64,000 nucleotides of DNA from SZUA-430 sp965227535 (GTDB taxonomy: Bacteria; Pseudomonadota; Alphaproteobacteria; Micropepsales; Micropepsaceae): contig OZ245761.1 of the NCBI GenBank assembly GCA_965227535.1, positions 248,001-312,000 of the forward strand, given 5' to 3'. Shown piece after piece: positions 1 through 8,374 of this stretch. Each line of letters starts with the position of its first letter. Positions within the stretch are counted from its first letter, which is position 1. The notes below the pieces were generated by a model. The model saw only the letters and a list, made by a program, of their open reading frames with translations, ran no database searches and was not told the origin of the DNA. Both the position numbers and the translations under genes were made by a program.

Positions 1-158
1 CCCGCTTGTCGGTGGAGTTCGTGGTGGGCCTTCTCGCGGACGGCTGGACCCACGCCGAGATCATCGATGAATACGGTGTGGTCGAGGAAGACATCATCGC
101 CTGCCTCGAATATGCGCGCGACCTGTTGAGCAGCGAGCGCGTTATTGCCGCCGAGTAA
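1..158 (+). CDS. DUF433-family antitoxin (5' truncated)
   Basis: The reading frame open from position 3 ends at TAA 156-158 and gives about 51 residues, including VVGLLADGWTHAEIIDEYG and a C-terminal segment IIACLEYARDLL. This pattern (a helix-turn-helix-like 'ADG.T..EI...Y' then a helix with 'CL.YA.') is that of DUF433 proteins, commonly the antitoxin of DUF433/DUF5615 pairs. The 5' end lies outside the window. The next gene is a DUF5615 PIN-like protein that overlaps this stop, which is the usual order for this toxin-antitoxin family. The role is inferred from family and context. Confidence 0.75.
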   Translation, partial: RLSVEFVVGLLADGWTHAEIIDEYGVVEEDIIACLEYARDLLSSERVIAAE

Positions 159-519
159 ACTCCGCTTCCTGGCGAACGAGAATGTCGCAAGCTCGACCGT
201 TGACGCACTGCGTAGACGCGGCACGGATGTCGTCTGGGCAAAGGAAGACATGCGGGGCGCAAGCGACGAGGAAGTTCTCGACCGCGGCCGGCGCGAAGAG
301 CGGGTCTTGCTGACATTCGACAAAGACTTTGGCGAGCTGGCCTTTCGTTCGGGGCTGCCCGTGACCTGCGGGATCGTTCTGTTTCGGCTGCGGATGCCCA
401 AGAGCGTCGCTGATGCAGTTGCTGTTGCGGACCGGGTATTGGCGCGCGCCGACTGGCAGGGCCGGTTTTCCGTGATAGAACCCGGACGAATTCGTTCGCG
501 CGATCTCCCGGGGACATGA
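145..519 (+). CDS. DUF5615 PIN-like putative toxin
   Basis: A 124-residue protein starting at TTG 145, which overlaps the end of the upstream DUF433 frame by 14 nt and so suggests translational coupling. The N-terminus LRFLANENV, the central DVVWAKED and the LLTFDKDFGELAF block match the DUF5615 (Mut7-C-like, PIN-like) fold. Acidic residues in the NEN and FDKDF motifs would bind metal for RNase activity. Such proteins are usually toxins neutralised by the DUF433 partner. Activity on RNA is an inference. The exact start is uncertain because no ATG is available before the conserved core. Confidence 0.75.
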   Translation: MPPSKLRFLANENVASSTVDALRRRGTDVVWAKEDMRGASDEEVLDRGRREERVLLTFDKDFGELAFRSGLPVTCGIVLFRLRMPKSVADAVAVADRVLARADWQGRFSVIEPGRIRSRDLPGT

Positions 520-529
520 GCGGCATCGA

Positions 530-1735
530 ATGCTTGAAACGCTTCAACTCAAACGCACGCCCTTCCACGAACGCACCTCGCGTCTGTGCACGCCGCAAAA
601 TTGGCGCCGCTGGGCGGGCCATATCGTGGCCGGTTCGTATGAACTCTCACTCGATCGCGAGTACTGGGCCATCCGCGATTCCGCGGCGCTGATCGACGTC
701 TCGCCGCTGATGAAATATGTGATCGAAGGTCCGGACGCCGCGCGTCTGCTCCACCGCGTCACCACGCGCGACATCTTCAAGCTCCAGATCGGGCAAGTCT
801 ATTACACCGGCTGGTGCGACGACGAAGGCAAGCTGCTCGACGACGGCACAGTCGCGCGCCTAGACGACCGGCGCTTCCGCATGACCTCGGCCGAACCGTC
901 GCTGCGCTGGCTGAAGATGAACGCCGTCGGCATGAACGTCACGATCAGCGAAGTCACCGACCAGATGGCCGCGCTCAGCCTGCAAGGCCCAAAGTCGCGC
1001 GCGATCCTGAACCGCGTCTGCAAAGACCCGCTCGACAAACTCAAATACTTCCGCCTGACCAACACCAGCATCGGCAATGTTTCGGTCAGCGTCTCGCGCA
1101 CCGGCTACACCGGCGACCTCGGCTACGAAATCTGGATGGACGCCGACCAAGCGCTTCCCGTGTGGGACGCGCTGATGCAGGCCGGCGACGACTACGGCAT
1201 CGCGCCATGCGGCATCCTCGCGATGGACATGGCACGCGTCGAAGCGGGCCTCTTCATGCTCGACGTTGACTACACATCGGCGACGCACGCCTGGATCGGC
1301 GGCCAAAAGTCGACACCGTTCGAGATGGGCCTCGACTGGGCCGTGAACCTCGACAAGAAGGGCTACTTCGTAGGCCGCCGCGCGCTCGAACAAGAAAAGC
1401 GCGAAGGTCCCGCGTGGAAGATGGTCGGCCTCGAAATCGACTGGGTCGGCCTCGAACGCCTCTTCGCCGACGTCGGCATGCCGCCGCAAATCCCGGGCAT
1501 GGCGATGCGCGGAAGCCTGCCGGTGATGCACCAAGGCAAACAAGTCGGCTACGCCTCGACCAGCACCTGGTCGCCGGTACTGAAGAAGTACATCGCGCTC
1601 GTACACGTCCAACGCCCGCACTACGAACCCGGCACGTCGCTGACGATGGAAGTGACAGTCGAACACCACCGCCGCCAAGCCCCCGCCACGGTCGTCAAGC
1701 TGCCGTTCTACGAACCCGAGTGGAAGAAGAAGTAG
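530..1735 (+). CDS. GcvT-fold aminomethyltransferase-family protein
   Basis: A 401-residue protein with both parts of the glycine-cleavage T-protein fold: the N-terminal folate-binding GCV_T domain (DSAALIDVSPL, VTTRDI) and the C-terminal barrel (residues about 300-395). The family transfers one-carbon units from aminomethyl or N-methyl groups to tetrahydrofolate; members include GcvT and the C-terminal halves of dimethylglycine and sarcosine dehydrogenases. No gcvH or gcvP lies nearby. Instead two FAD oxidoreductases follow, the first only 5 nt downstream, so a free-standing demethylase partner is more likely than glycine cleavage. The conserved GYTGDLGYEIW block is present. Substrate is unknown. 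Confidence 0.8.
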   Translation: MLETLQLKRTPFHERTSRLCTPQNWRRWAGHIVAGSYELSLDREYWAIRDSAALIDVSPLMKYVIEGPDAARLLHRVTTRDIFKLQIGQVYYTGWCDDEGKLLDDGTVARLDDRRFRMTSAEPSLRWLKMNAVGMNVTISEVTDQMAALSLQGPKSRAILNRVCKDPLDKLKYFRLTNTSIGNVSVSVSRTGYTGDLGYEIWMDADQALPVWDALMQAGDDYGIAPCGILAMDMARVEAGLFMLDVDYTSATHAWIGGQKSTPFEMGLDWAVNLDKKGYFVGRRALEQEKREGPAWKMVGLEIDWVGLERLFADVGMPPQIPGMAMRGSLPVMHQGKQVGYASTSTWSPVLKKYIALVHVQRPHYEPGTSLTMEVTVEHHRRQAPATVVKLPFYEPEWKKK

Positions 1736-1740
1736 GGCGC

Positions 1741-3324
1741 ATGTCAGTCAACCAATACGACGCGATCGTCATCGGCGCGGGCCACAACGGCCTTATCGCC
1801 GGCGCCTACCTCGCGCGCGCGGGTAAGAAGGTGGTCGTGCTGGAACGCCGCGAGGTCGTCGGCGGCGCGGCGGTGACGGAAGAAATCTTCAAAGGCTACC
1901 GCTTCACCGAATTCTCATACGTGGTGAGCCTGCTGCGTCCCGAAATCATCCGCGATCTCGAACTCCCGCGCCACGGCCTGAAAATCCTGCCGCTGCCAAG
2001 CACCGTGACGCCGATGGACAGCGGCGACTACCTTGCCGCGTGGGAAGATCACGACCAGACACGCCGCGAAATTTACCGCCACTCGCCGCGCGACGCCGAA
2101 GCCGCCGACGAATACAGCCGCGTCATGGCGCGCGCCGCCAAGGCGATCAAACCGGTGATCGGCCTCGTGCCGCCCGACCCATCGTCGATGAGCCCGCGCG
2201 ATCTGATGGGCCTCCTCAAACTCGGCCAATACGCAAAAAGCCTGAGCGAAAAAGAACTCTACCGCATCGCCAAACTCGTCACGCAATCGTCGGCCGATCT
2301 GCTGAACGAATGGTTCGAGTTCGACCCGCTCAAAGGCACCAAGTCAGCCAGCGGCATCATCGGCACGTTCTTAGGTCCGCATTCGCCCGGCACCGCCTAC
2401 GTTCTCTTGCATCACTACATGGGCGAGATCGACGGCGCCTTCCGCGCCTGGGGCTTCGCCAAGAACGGCACCGGCGGCGTGACCGCGGCGATCGCGTCGT
2501 CCGCCCGCGCGTTGGGCGTTGAAATCCGCACCGGCGCATCCGTGAAGCAAGTCATCGTCAAAGGCGGCCGTGCCGCAGGCGTGGCACTTGAGAACGGCGA
2601 CGAACTCCACGCCAAGGTCGTGATGTCCGCCGCCGACCCGAAACGCAGCTTCCTGCAATTCGTCGAAAGCAAACATTTCCCCGACGAGTTCACACAGCAA
2701 ATCCGAAACTTCCGCGTCCGCGGCTCCTCCGGCAAGGTCAACATCGCGCTCAGCGAGCTGCCCGACTTCAAATGCCTGCCCGGCGAAAGCCCGCTTCACC
2801 GAGGCGCGATCTCGATCAGCCCGTCAATCGAATACATCGAACGCGCTTACGACGAAGCGAAGTACGGCCAATTCTCGAAGCAACCCTACATCGACATGAT
2901 CATCCCATCGATGATCGACCGCGACATGGCCCCGCCCGGACACCACGTCATGTCATGCTTCGTCCAATACGCGCCCTACGACATCGACGGCGGCTGGGAC
3001 GACGCAAAGCGCGACGCCTTCGGCGAAACGGTCATCTCCACGATCGAACGTTACGCACCCAACATCCGCCGCGCGATCGTCGGCAAACAAGTGATCACGC
3101 CGAAGGACATCGAGCGCATCGCCGGCATCACCGGCGGCAACATCTTCCACGGCGAACTGCTGTTGCATCAGTTGTTCTTCCTTCGCCCTGCGCCGCAATG
3201 GGCCGACTTCCGCACGCCGCTGCCCGGCTATTATTTCGGCGCATCCGGCGCACATCCCGGCGGCGGCGTGATGGGCGCAGCCGGCAAAATGGCCGCCGAC
3301 GCCGCGCTGAAGGACTGGCGCTAA
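1741..3324 (+). CDS. Phytoene-desaturase-like NAD(P)/FAD-dependent oxidoreductase 1
   Basis: A 527-residue flavoprotein. The start at ATG 1741 is chosen because the Rossmann fingerprint AIVIGAGHNGLIAGAYLARAG begins about ten residues in, while the open frame extends upstream without homology. The acidic strand end (VVVLERRE) and the 'VGGAAVTEE' motif fit the phytoene desaturase/PYROXD2 group of FAD-dependent amine or carotenoid oxidoreductases. The C-terminal GASGAHPGGGVMGAAG is the second FAD-contacting motif. The gene starts 5 nt after the GcvT-like gene and overlaps its own paralogue by 1 nt at TAATG. Substrate is not determinable from sequence. Confidence 0.85.
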   Translation: MSVNQYDAIVIGAGHNGLIAGAYLARAGKKVVVLERREVVGGAAVTEEIFKGYRFTEFSYVVSLLRPEIIRDLELPRHGLKILPLPSTVTPMDSGDYLAAWEDHDQTRREIYRHSPRDAEAADEYSRVMARAAKAIKPVIGLVPPDPSSMSPRDLMGLLKLGQYAKSLSEKELYRIAKLVTQSSADLLNEWFEFDPLKGTKSASGIIGTFLGPHSPGTAYVLLHHYMGEIDGAFRAWGFAKNGTGGVTAAIASSARALGVEIRTGASVKQVIVKGGRAAGVALENGDELHAKVVMSAADPKRSFLQFVESKHFPDEFTQQIRNFRVRGSSGKVNIALSELPDFKCLPGESPLHRGAISISPSIEYIERAYDEAKYGQFSKQPYIDMIIPSMIDRDMAPPGHHVMSCFVQYAPYDIDGGWDDAKRDAFGETVISTIERYAPNIRRAIVGKQVITPKDIERIAGITGGNIFHGELLLHQLFFLRPAPQWADFRTPLPGYYFGASGAHPGGGVMGAAGKMAADAALKDWR

Positions 3325-4829
3325 TGGCGAACGTCGACATCATCGTCATTGGCGCGGGCCTCAACGGTTTGGTCGCGGCAAACTACCTGGCGAAGGCTGG
3401 CAAGAAGGTGCTCGTCCTCGAACGCCGCGCCATCGCCGGCGGCCAAGCCGCCACCGAATACTTCGGCAAAGATTTCCAAGCCGACGCACTGCACGCCGGC
3501 GGCCAACTCCGCCCCGACATCGTGAGCGATCTCGACCTCGCGCAACACGGCTTGCCCGCATCGGTGAGCGAGCCGCTGATTTCATTCCTACCCGACGGCC
3601 GCCAACTCCGCCTGACCGCGGACTCGAGCGACGAAACGCTCGCCTCCATCCGCAACGTCTCGAAACAAGACGCCGAACGCTGGCCCGACTTCGTCGCCTT
3701 CATGAAGGAAGCCGCCGCCTTCCTCGATGCCGCCTACCGCACGCCGATGCCGCGCCTGCCGCACGTCACGCTATCGGAAGGCTGGCCGCTCGCGCAGCTC
3801 GCGCTGAAACTGCGCCGCTTGGGTCCGAAGGACATGTTCCGCGTGATCCGCGCGATGCCGATGTCGTCGCTCGAACTCACCGAAGAGTGGTTCGAGTCCG
3901 ATGCGCTCCGCGCCGCGATCGGCGCCGTCGCCATCCACGGCAGCACACTCGGCCCCATGTCGGCCGGCACCGGCTACACGCTGATGCACAATTGGCTGAA
4001 CCGCGGCGGCCCCGGCCACCAACGCGTCGAAGGCGGCACCGGCCGCATCGCCGACGCGCTGGTCACCGCACTGAAAGCGCGCAGCGGCGAACTGCGCCTA
4101 TCCGCCGGCGTGAAGAACATGCTTGTCGAAAATCAAACTGTCAGCGGCGTGCGCCTGACGAACGGCGAAGAGATCACGGCAACGACAGTGGTCTCTGCCG
4201 CCGACCCGCGCCACACCTTGCTCGACCTCGTAGGCGCGCCCGAACTGCCGCCGGAGTTCGTCTGGGCCACGCAATCGATCAAGATGCGCGGCGCGGTCGC
4301 CAAGGTGCATCTCCTAACGGACGGCAACCACGGCCTGCCGAAAGGCACGCTCGTTATCGCCCCCACCGTCCGCTACGCAGAGCGCGCCTACGACGCCGCG
4401 AAGTACGGCGAAATGTCCAAAGCGCCGTATCTTGAGATCACGACGTCCGGCCGCGTGGTCTCGCTGCACGTCCAATTCGCGCCGTACACGCTGCGCCAGG
4501 GCAATTGGGAACAACTGCGCCCCGTGCTCGAACGCTCCGCCGTCGACACAGCCGCGACCGCGTTCCCGCAACTGAAGGCGAGCATCCGCGAAACCAAATC
4601 GCTAACGCCCCTCGACCTCGAGAAAACCTACGGCCTGACCGAAGGCGACATGAACCACGGCCAGCTGATCCTCGACCAAATGTTCTTCATGCGCCCGATC
4701 CCCGGCTGGTCGAACCACAAGACACCGATCGACGGCCTCTACCTCTGCGGCAACGGCATCCACGGCGGCGCCGGCATCAGCGGCGCCAGCGGCCGCAACG
4801 CCGCCCGCGCGATACTGAAAGCGAAGTGA
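3324..4829 (+). CDS. Phytoene-desaturase-like NAD(P)/FAD-dependent oxidoreductase 2
   Basis: A 501-residue paralogue of the preceding oxidoreductase. It starts at ATG 3324, overlapping the upstream stop (TAATG), so the two are co-translated. It has the dinucleotide fingerprint VIGAGLNGLVAANYLAKAG near the N-terminus and the C-terminal LCGNGIHGGAGISGASG. The paralogues share architecture and motifs such as AADPR/K and QFAPY, but differ widely elsewhere, which suggests a heterodimer or sequential steps rather than a recent duplication. Likely cytoplasmic. Function in N-methyl-compound oxidation is an inference from the GcvT neighbour. Confidence 0.83.
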   Translation: MANVDIIVIGAGLNGLVAANYLAKAGKKVLVLERRAIAGGQAATEYFGKDFQADALHAGGQLRPDIVSDLDLAQHGLPASVSEPLISFLPDGRQLRLTADSSDETLASIRNVSKQDAERWPDFVAFMKEAAAFLDAAYRTPMPRLPHVTLSEGWPLAQLALKLRRLGPKDMFRVIRAMPMSSLELTEEWFESDALRAAIGAVAIHGSTLGPMSAGTGYTLMHNWLNRGGPGHQRVEGGTGRIADALVTALKARSGELRLSAGVKNMLVENQTVSGVRLTNGEEITATTVVSAADPRHTLLDLVGAPELPPEFVWATQSIKMRGAVAKVHLLTDGNHGLPKGTLVIAPTVRYAERAYDAAKYGEMSKAPYLEITTSGRVVSLHVQFAPYTLRQGNWEQLRPVLERSAVDTAATAFPQLKASIRETKSLTPLDLEKTYGLTEGDMNHGQLILDQMFFMRPIPGWSNHKTPIDGLYLCGNGIHGGAGISGASGRNAARAILKAK

Positions 4830-4862
4830 CAAGAATCCGGGCAGACGCTAAGGGAGACAGCA

Positions 4863-5297
4863 ATGCACAAGACCCTCATGGCGACGATCGGCGCGATCCT
4901 CGCCGCTAGTCCCGCACTCGCAAGCGCCGACACCGAAGCCTTCGAGAAATCGGGCCTTGCCGGAAAATGGGCCTACGATTGCGCAAAGCCAGCGTCAGAC
5001 AAAAACTACGTGGAAACGTGGTCGATCGCCGACGGCAAAGTCACGCGCTTGTCCGAAAGCGGGAAGGCCGACGCGAAACCGTCCCAGGTCGCGAACTTCG
5101 GCCTAAGCAAGGACGGCAAGCCGTTCTACAACACGTCCGGTAGCTTCGGCGTCCTGACAGTCGAATTTCTCGTCGAACCACAACGCTATCGCCTCTGGTC
5201 GTCCGAAGCAATCATGCCGTTCGCCGGCGGCCAGGTCTACGTTGCCGACGGCAAGTACAACGGCACGGAAACGCAGTGGTACAACAAGTGCGAGTAG
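4863..5297 (+). CDS. Small exported protein of unknown function
   Basis: A 144-residue protein with a clear Sec signal peptide (MHKTLMATIGAILAASPALASA, cleavage likely after ALASA). The mature part begins with a WAYDC segment and ends in WYNKCE, so two cysteines could form a disulfide in the periplasm. A run of beta-prone residues (VETWSIADGKVTRL, LTVEFLVEPQRYRLW) suggests a small beta-barrel or lipocalin-like fold. A GGGAGAC ribosome-binding site precedes the start. It lies 33 nt after the FAD oxidoreductase, so it may be in the same transcript. I do not recognise a named family. Confidence 0.65.
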   Translation: MHKTLMATIGAILAASPALASADTEAFEKSGLAGKWAYDCAKPASDKNYVETWSIADGKVTRLSESGKADAKPSQVANFGLSKDGKPFYNTSGSFGVLTVEFLVEPQRYRLWSSEAIMPFAGGQVYVADGKYNGTETQWYNKCE

Positions 5298-5378
5298 CCT
5301 AGTGCGACAGCTCGATGGCGCAGGCGTCGTCGAACATCTGCTTGGAGAACCAATTGCCGCGGCCGAAGGGCAGGGACC

Positions 5379-6545
5379 CTAGCGCCTTAGCGAAATCGTC
5401 TCCCAGGCCGCCACAACGACAAACACCAACGTGGTCGCCATGCCGAGCATCAGCGGCGACGCATACGGCACGGCGAGCGTCGACAGGGCGAGCAACCCAA
5501 GCCCGATCATGTGCGACAGCGGCGCACGCCCGACAGTCGCCCACTTGAACAGCAAATTGCCGATGAGATAGAGCGCCGGTCCGCCGATGATCACCGCCGC
5601 CGCGCGAAGCTCCAAATGCCCGGCCGGATGCGCCATGACCAACTCGTCCGACACCGCGCAAACGATGATCCCGGCGATCAGCAGAATGTGGATGTAGGTA
5701 TAGGCCAGCCGCGCCAATCGTCCGGGGTCGCTCGCGCCCGCGATCTGTTGGCTCGCACGCCCGGCGCCCGTATCGAAGTAGATCCACAACATCGCGACCG
5801 ACCCGAGGAATGCGCTCACGAACGCAGCGACCGTCTCCGGCGTCGCCGCCAATTTGGAAAACGTCGCGCCGGTCACCAGGATCGATTCACCGAGCGCGAT
5901 GATGACGAACAGCGCGCATCGCTCCGCCATATGCCCGCCGTCGACATCCCAATCCTCGATCGTCGATGCGCCGAGCCCCGGCACCCAGAAGAATACCGAC
6001 GGCGCAACCGTCTCGATGGCGACAGCAACCGCCCACAGCAACAATCGCATCTCGCCGTCGGCCAAGCCGCCCGCGAGCCACAGGATCGAACACAACATCT
6101 GCCAAATAATGATGCGCTCGAAGTTGCGATAGTTGCTCGGATTATGCCCCTGCATGCTCCACAGCATGAAAAGGCTGCGCCCCATCTGGCTGCAGGCATA
6201 AGCGAACGCGAACACAAAGCCCGCAGGCCCGAATGCCGTCGGGATCGAACTCGATAGAACAAGTCCGCTCAACATCAATCCGAACAGCAAACAGCGAACC
6301 GGCGTCTTCTCGGGGTCCAGCCAATTCGTCACCCAAGACGTATCGATCCAAACCCACCAGACCGCGACCAGCAGCAGCGCTGTCTCAAGCGCACCCAACA
6401 CCGACAGATGCTCAAGCAACCCGTGCGACAGCTGCGTCACCGCAAACACGAACACGAGATCGAAGAACAGCTCGATGTAGGTCACGCGCCCATGCTCGTG
6501 ACCTTCACGCATGCGAAGCAAATTGCGGCGGGCGGCAAGCGGCAT
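5379..6545 (-). CDS. ltrA: Low temperature requirement protein A (LtrA) family membrane protein
   Basis: A 388-residue integral membrane protein with many hydrophobic segments, ending in a final helix around MATTLVFVVVAAW. The N-terminal VTYIELFFDLVFVFAVTQLSHGLLEH is the hallmark of the LtrA family, and GESILVTGATF is a second conserved block. LtrA was named from a Listeria cold-growth mutant; its molecular function remains unclear. The gene begins 13 nt after purN on the same strand, so it is probably the last gene of a purM-purN-ltrA transcript. No link to purine synthesis is known to me. Confidence 0.88.
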   Translation of the reverse strand: MPLAARRNLLRMREGHEHGRVTYIELFFDLVFVFAVTQLSHGLLEHLSVLGALETALLLVAVWWVWIDTSWVTNWLDPEKTPVRCLLFGLMLSGLVLSSSIPTAFGPAGFVFAFAYACSQMGRSLFMLWSMQGHNPSNYRNFERIIIWQMLCSILWLAGGLADGEMRLLLWAVAVAIETVAPSVFFWVPGLGASTIEDWDVDGGHMAERCALFVIIALGESILVTGATFSKLAATPETVAAFVSAFLGSVAMLWIYFDTGAGRASQQIAGASDPGRLARLAYTYIHILLIAGIIVCAVSDELVMAHPAGHLELRAAAVIIGGPALYLIGNLLFKWATVGRAPLSHMIGLGLLALSTLAVPYASPLMLGMATTLVFVVVAAWETISLRR

Positions 6546-6558
6546 GAAACCCCGAACG

Positions 6559-7134
6559 TTAGAGATGGTGAAGCGCGGTCTTCAGCGCCAACGGATAAAG
6601 CGTGTGCTCGGCTTCGAGAATGCGCGCGCTCAACGTCGCCTCGGTGTCGCCCGGCAATACCGGCACCTCGGCCTGCGCAATCGACGGCCCCGCATCAAGC
6701 TCCGGCACGACGTAATGCACCGTGCATCCCGACACCGCGACCCCGGCAGCCAAAGCCTGCGCCTGAGGCTTCAACCCGCGAAACGCCGGCAGAAGGGAAG
6801 GGTGGATATTCACAATCCGCCGCTCCCACCCGCGCACGAACTCGTCGGACAAAATGCGCATGAACCCGGCCAAGCAAACAAACTCAATCCGCGCCGCCCG
6901 CAACACAACGTCGATTGCAGCATCAAACGACGCGCGATCGGCGTGCGCTTTGTGATCGATCACCGCGGTGGCGACGCCCGCGTCTATCGCGACGCGCAAA
7001 CCATCGGCATCTGCACGATTGGAAACAACCAGCGCAATCTCGCCCGGATAATCGGCCGCCTGCGCCGCATTGATGAGCGCCTGCATATTGCTGCCGCGCC
7101 CGGAAATCAGAACGGCGACGCGCTTGCGTGCCAC
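6559..7134 (-). CDS. purN: Phosphoribosylglycinamide formyltransferase
   Basis: A 191-residue GAR transformylase that moves a formyl group from 10-formyl-THF to GAR in purine synthesis. The GTG start at 7134 is chosen because the conserved N-terminus KRVAVLISGRGSNMQALI begins there; the frame extends upstream only as a shadow of purM. The catalytic His lies in NIHPSLLPAF, preceded by Asn, and the catalytic Asp in the PELDAGPSI segment. The stop of purM lies 2 nt before this GTG, so the two are translationally coupled, as is common for purM-purN. Confidence 0.95.
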   Translation of the reverse strand: MARKRVAVLISGRGSNMQALINAAQAADYPGEIALVVSNRADADGLRVAIDAGVATAVIDHKAHADRASFDAAIDVVLRAARIEFVCLAGFMRILSDEFVRGWERRIVNIHPSLLPAFRGLKPQAQALAAGVAVSGCTVHYVVPELDAGPSIAQAEVPVLPGDTEATLSARILEAEHTLYPLALKTALHHL

Positions 7135-7136
7135 GT

Positions 7137-8201
7137 TTAGAGGCCCGTGCGACCGCGATAGCGCACGGTCGGCTCGCCTTTGCCCGCGATCAGCTTGCCG
7201 ATCGCATACACGTGCTCGCCCGCCGCGGTCAGTATGCCGATCGCGTCGTCGGCCTTGTCGGCCGGCACAATCGCGATCATGCCGATACCGCAATTGAACG
7301 TCCGCAGCATCTCGCGCTCTTCGACGCCGCCCAAACGCGACAGCCACTGAAACAGCGGCGGCAAGGGCCACGCGCCGAGATCGATCTCGATGTCGAAATC
7401 ATCCGGCACAACGCGCGGCGCGTTCTCCGTCAAACCGCCGCCGGTGATATGCGCAAAGCCCTTCACGTCGCCCTGGCGGATCAGCGCCAGCGCGCTCTTC
7501 ACGTAAATCCGCGTCGGCGCCAGCAACGCCCGCCCCAAATTCTCACCCGTCGCGAACGGCGCCGGCGACTCATACGAAAGCCCGCTCTCCGCCACGATCC
7601 GCCGCACGAGCGAAAACCCGTTGGAATGAACCCCCGACGACGTCAGCCCCAACACCACATCGCCCACGGCCATATCGCGCCGCGGCAAAACCTGATCGCG
7701 CTCGACCGCGCCGATCGCAAACCCCGCAAGGTCATAGTCGCCGCGCGCATACATCCCCGGCATCTCGGCCGTCTCGCCGCCGACGAGCGCGCAGCCCGCC
7801 TGCCGGCAACCCTCAGCAATCCCCTTCACGACATCGGTCGCCATCGCGACCTCAAGCTTTCCCGTCGCGAAATAGTCGAGAAACAACAGAGGCTCCGCCC
7901 CCTGCACGACAATGTCGTTCACCGACATCGCCACAAGATCGATCCCGACCGTGTCATGAATGCCGGACTCGATCGCGACCTTGAGCTTCGTCCCTACGCC
8001 GTCGGTGCCCGCCACCAGCAGAGGGTCCTTGAACCCCGCCGCCTTCAAATCGAACAATCCGCCGAATCCGCCCAGGCTCGCATCCGCCCCAGGCCGCGCG
8101 GTGGACTTGGCCAGCGGCTTGATCGCCTCAACCAGCGCATCGCCCGCATCGATATCGACGCCCGCCTGGGCATAGGTGAGGCCGTTTTTCCGTTCAGTCA
8201 T
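7137..8201 (-). CDS. purM: Phosphoribosylformylglycinamidine cyclo-ligase
   Basis: A 354-residue AIR synthetase, step five of purine synthesis, which closes the imidazole ring using ATP. Family signatures are GLTYAQAGVDIDAGD at the N-terminus, ADASLGGFGGLFDL, the LVAGTDGVGTKLK block and the AHITGGGLTENAPR segment. Length is normal for the family. It is the first gene of a minus-strand purM-purN-ltrA set. Its start faces the retron operon across a 173-nt intergenic region that must hold divergent promoters. Confidence 0.97.
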   Translation of the reverse strand: MTERKNGLTYAQAGVDIDAGDALVEAIKPLAKSTARPGADASLGGFGGLFDLKAAGFKDPLLVAGTDGVGTKLKVAIESGIHDTVGIDLVAMSVNDIVVQGAEPLLFLDYFATGKLEVAMATDVVKGIAEGCRQAGCALVGGETAEMPGMYARGDYDLAGFAIGAVERDQVLPRRDMAVGDVVLGLTSSGVHSNGFSLVRRIVAESGLSYESPAPFATGENLGRALLAPTRIYVKSALALIRQGDVKGFAHITGGGLTENAPRVVPDDFDIEIDLGAWPLPPLFQWLSRLGGVEEREMLRTFNCGIGMIAIVPADKADDAIGILTAAGEHVYAIGKLIAGKGEPTVRYRGRTGL

Positions 8202-8374
8202 GTGCGAGCGTGTTCCGGCGCAGTGAGGGCGCGCGCGCGTTTAAGCAGAACTGAGGCTCCCGCGAAAGCGGTGGGTGAGAGAAGGCACAGCCCCATCGTC
8301 ACATTCCCCGCCGTCTTGACGCGCCCCCCGCGCGCTGATGAGTGTACGCGCAGGGGCAAATCACCGGGCCGTCG

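Noticed and set aside
5299..5787. Minus-strand frame ending in a protein-like tail (GNWFSKQMFDDACAIELSH)
   Set aside because: Most of it is an out-of-frame shadow of ltrA. The tail looks coding-like and might be a gene remnant, but 80 nt is too little to support a pseudogene call.
8316..8344. Promoter for the retron operon (TTGACG with spacer then TGAGTG)
   Set aside because: The -35 is good but no acceptable -10 box follows at normal spacing, so I did not list it as a feature.
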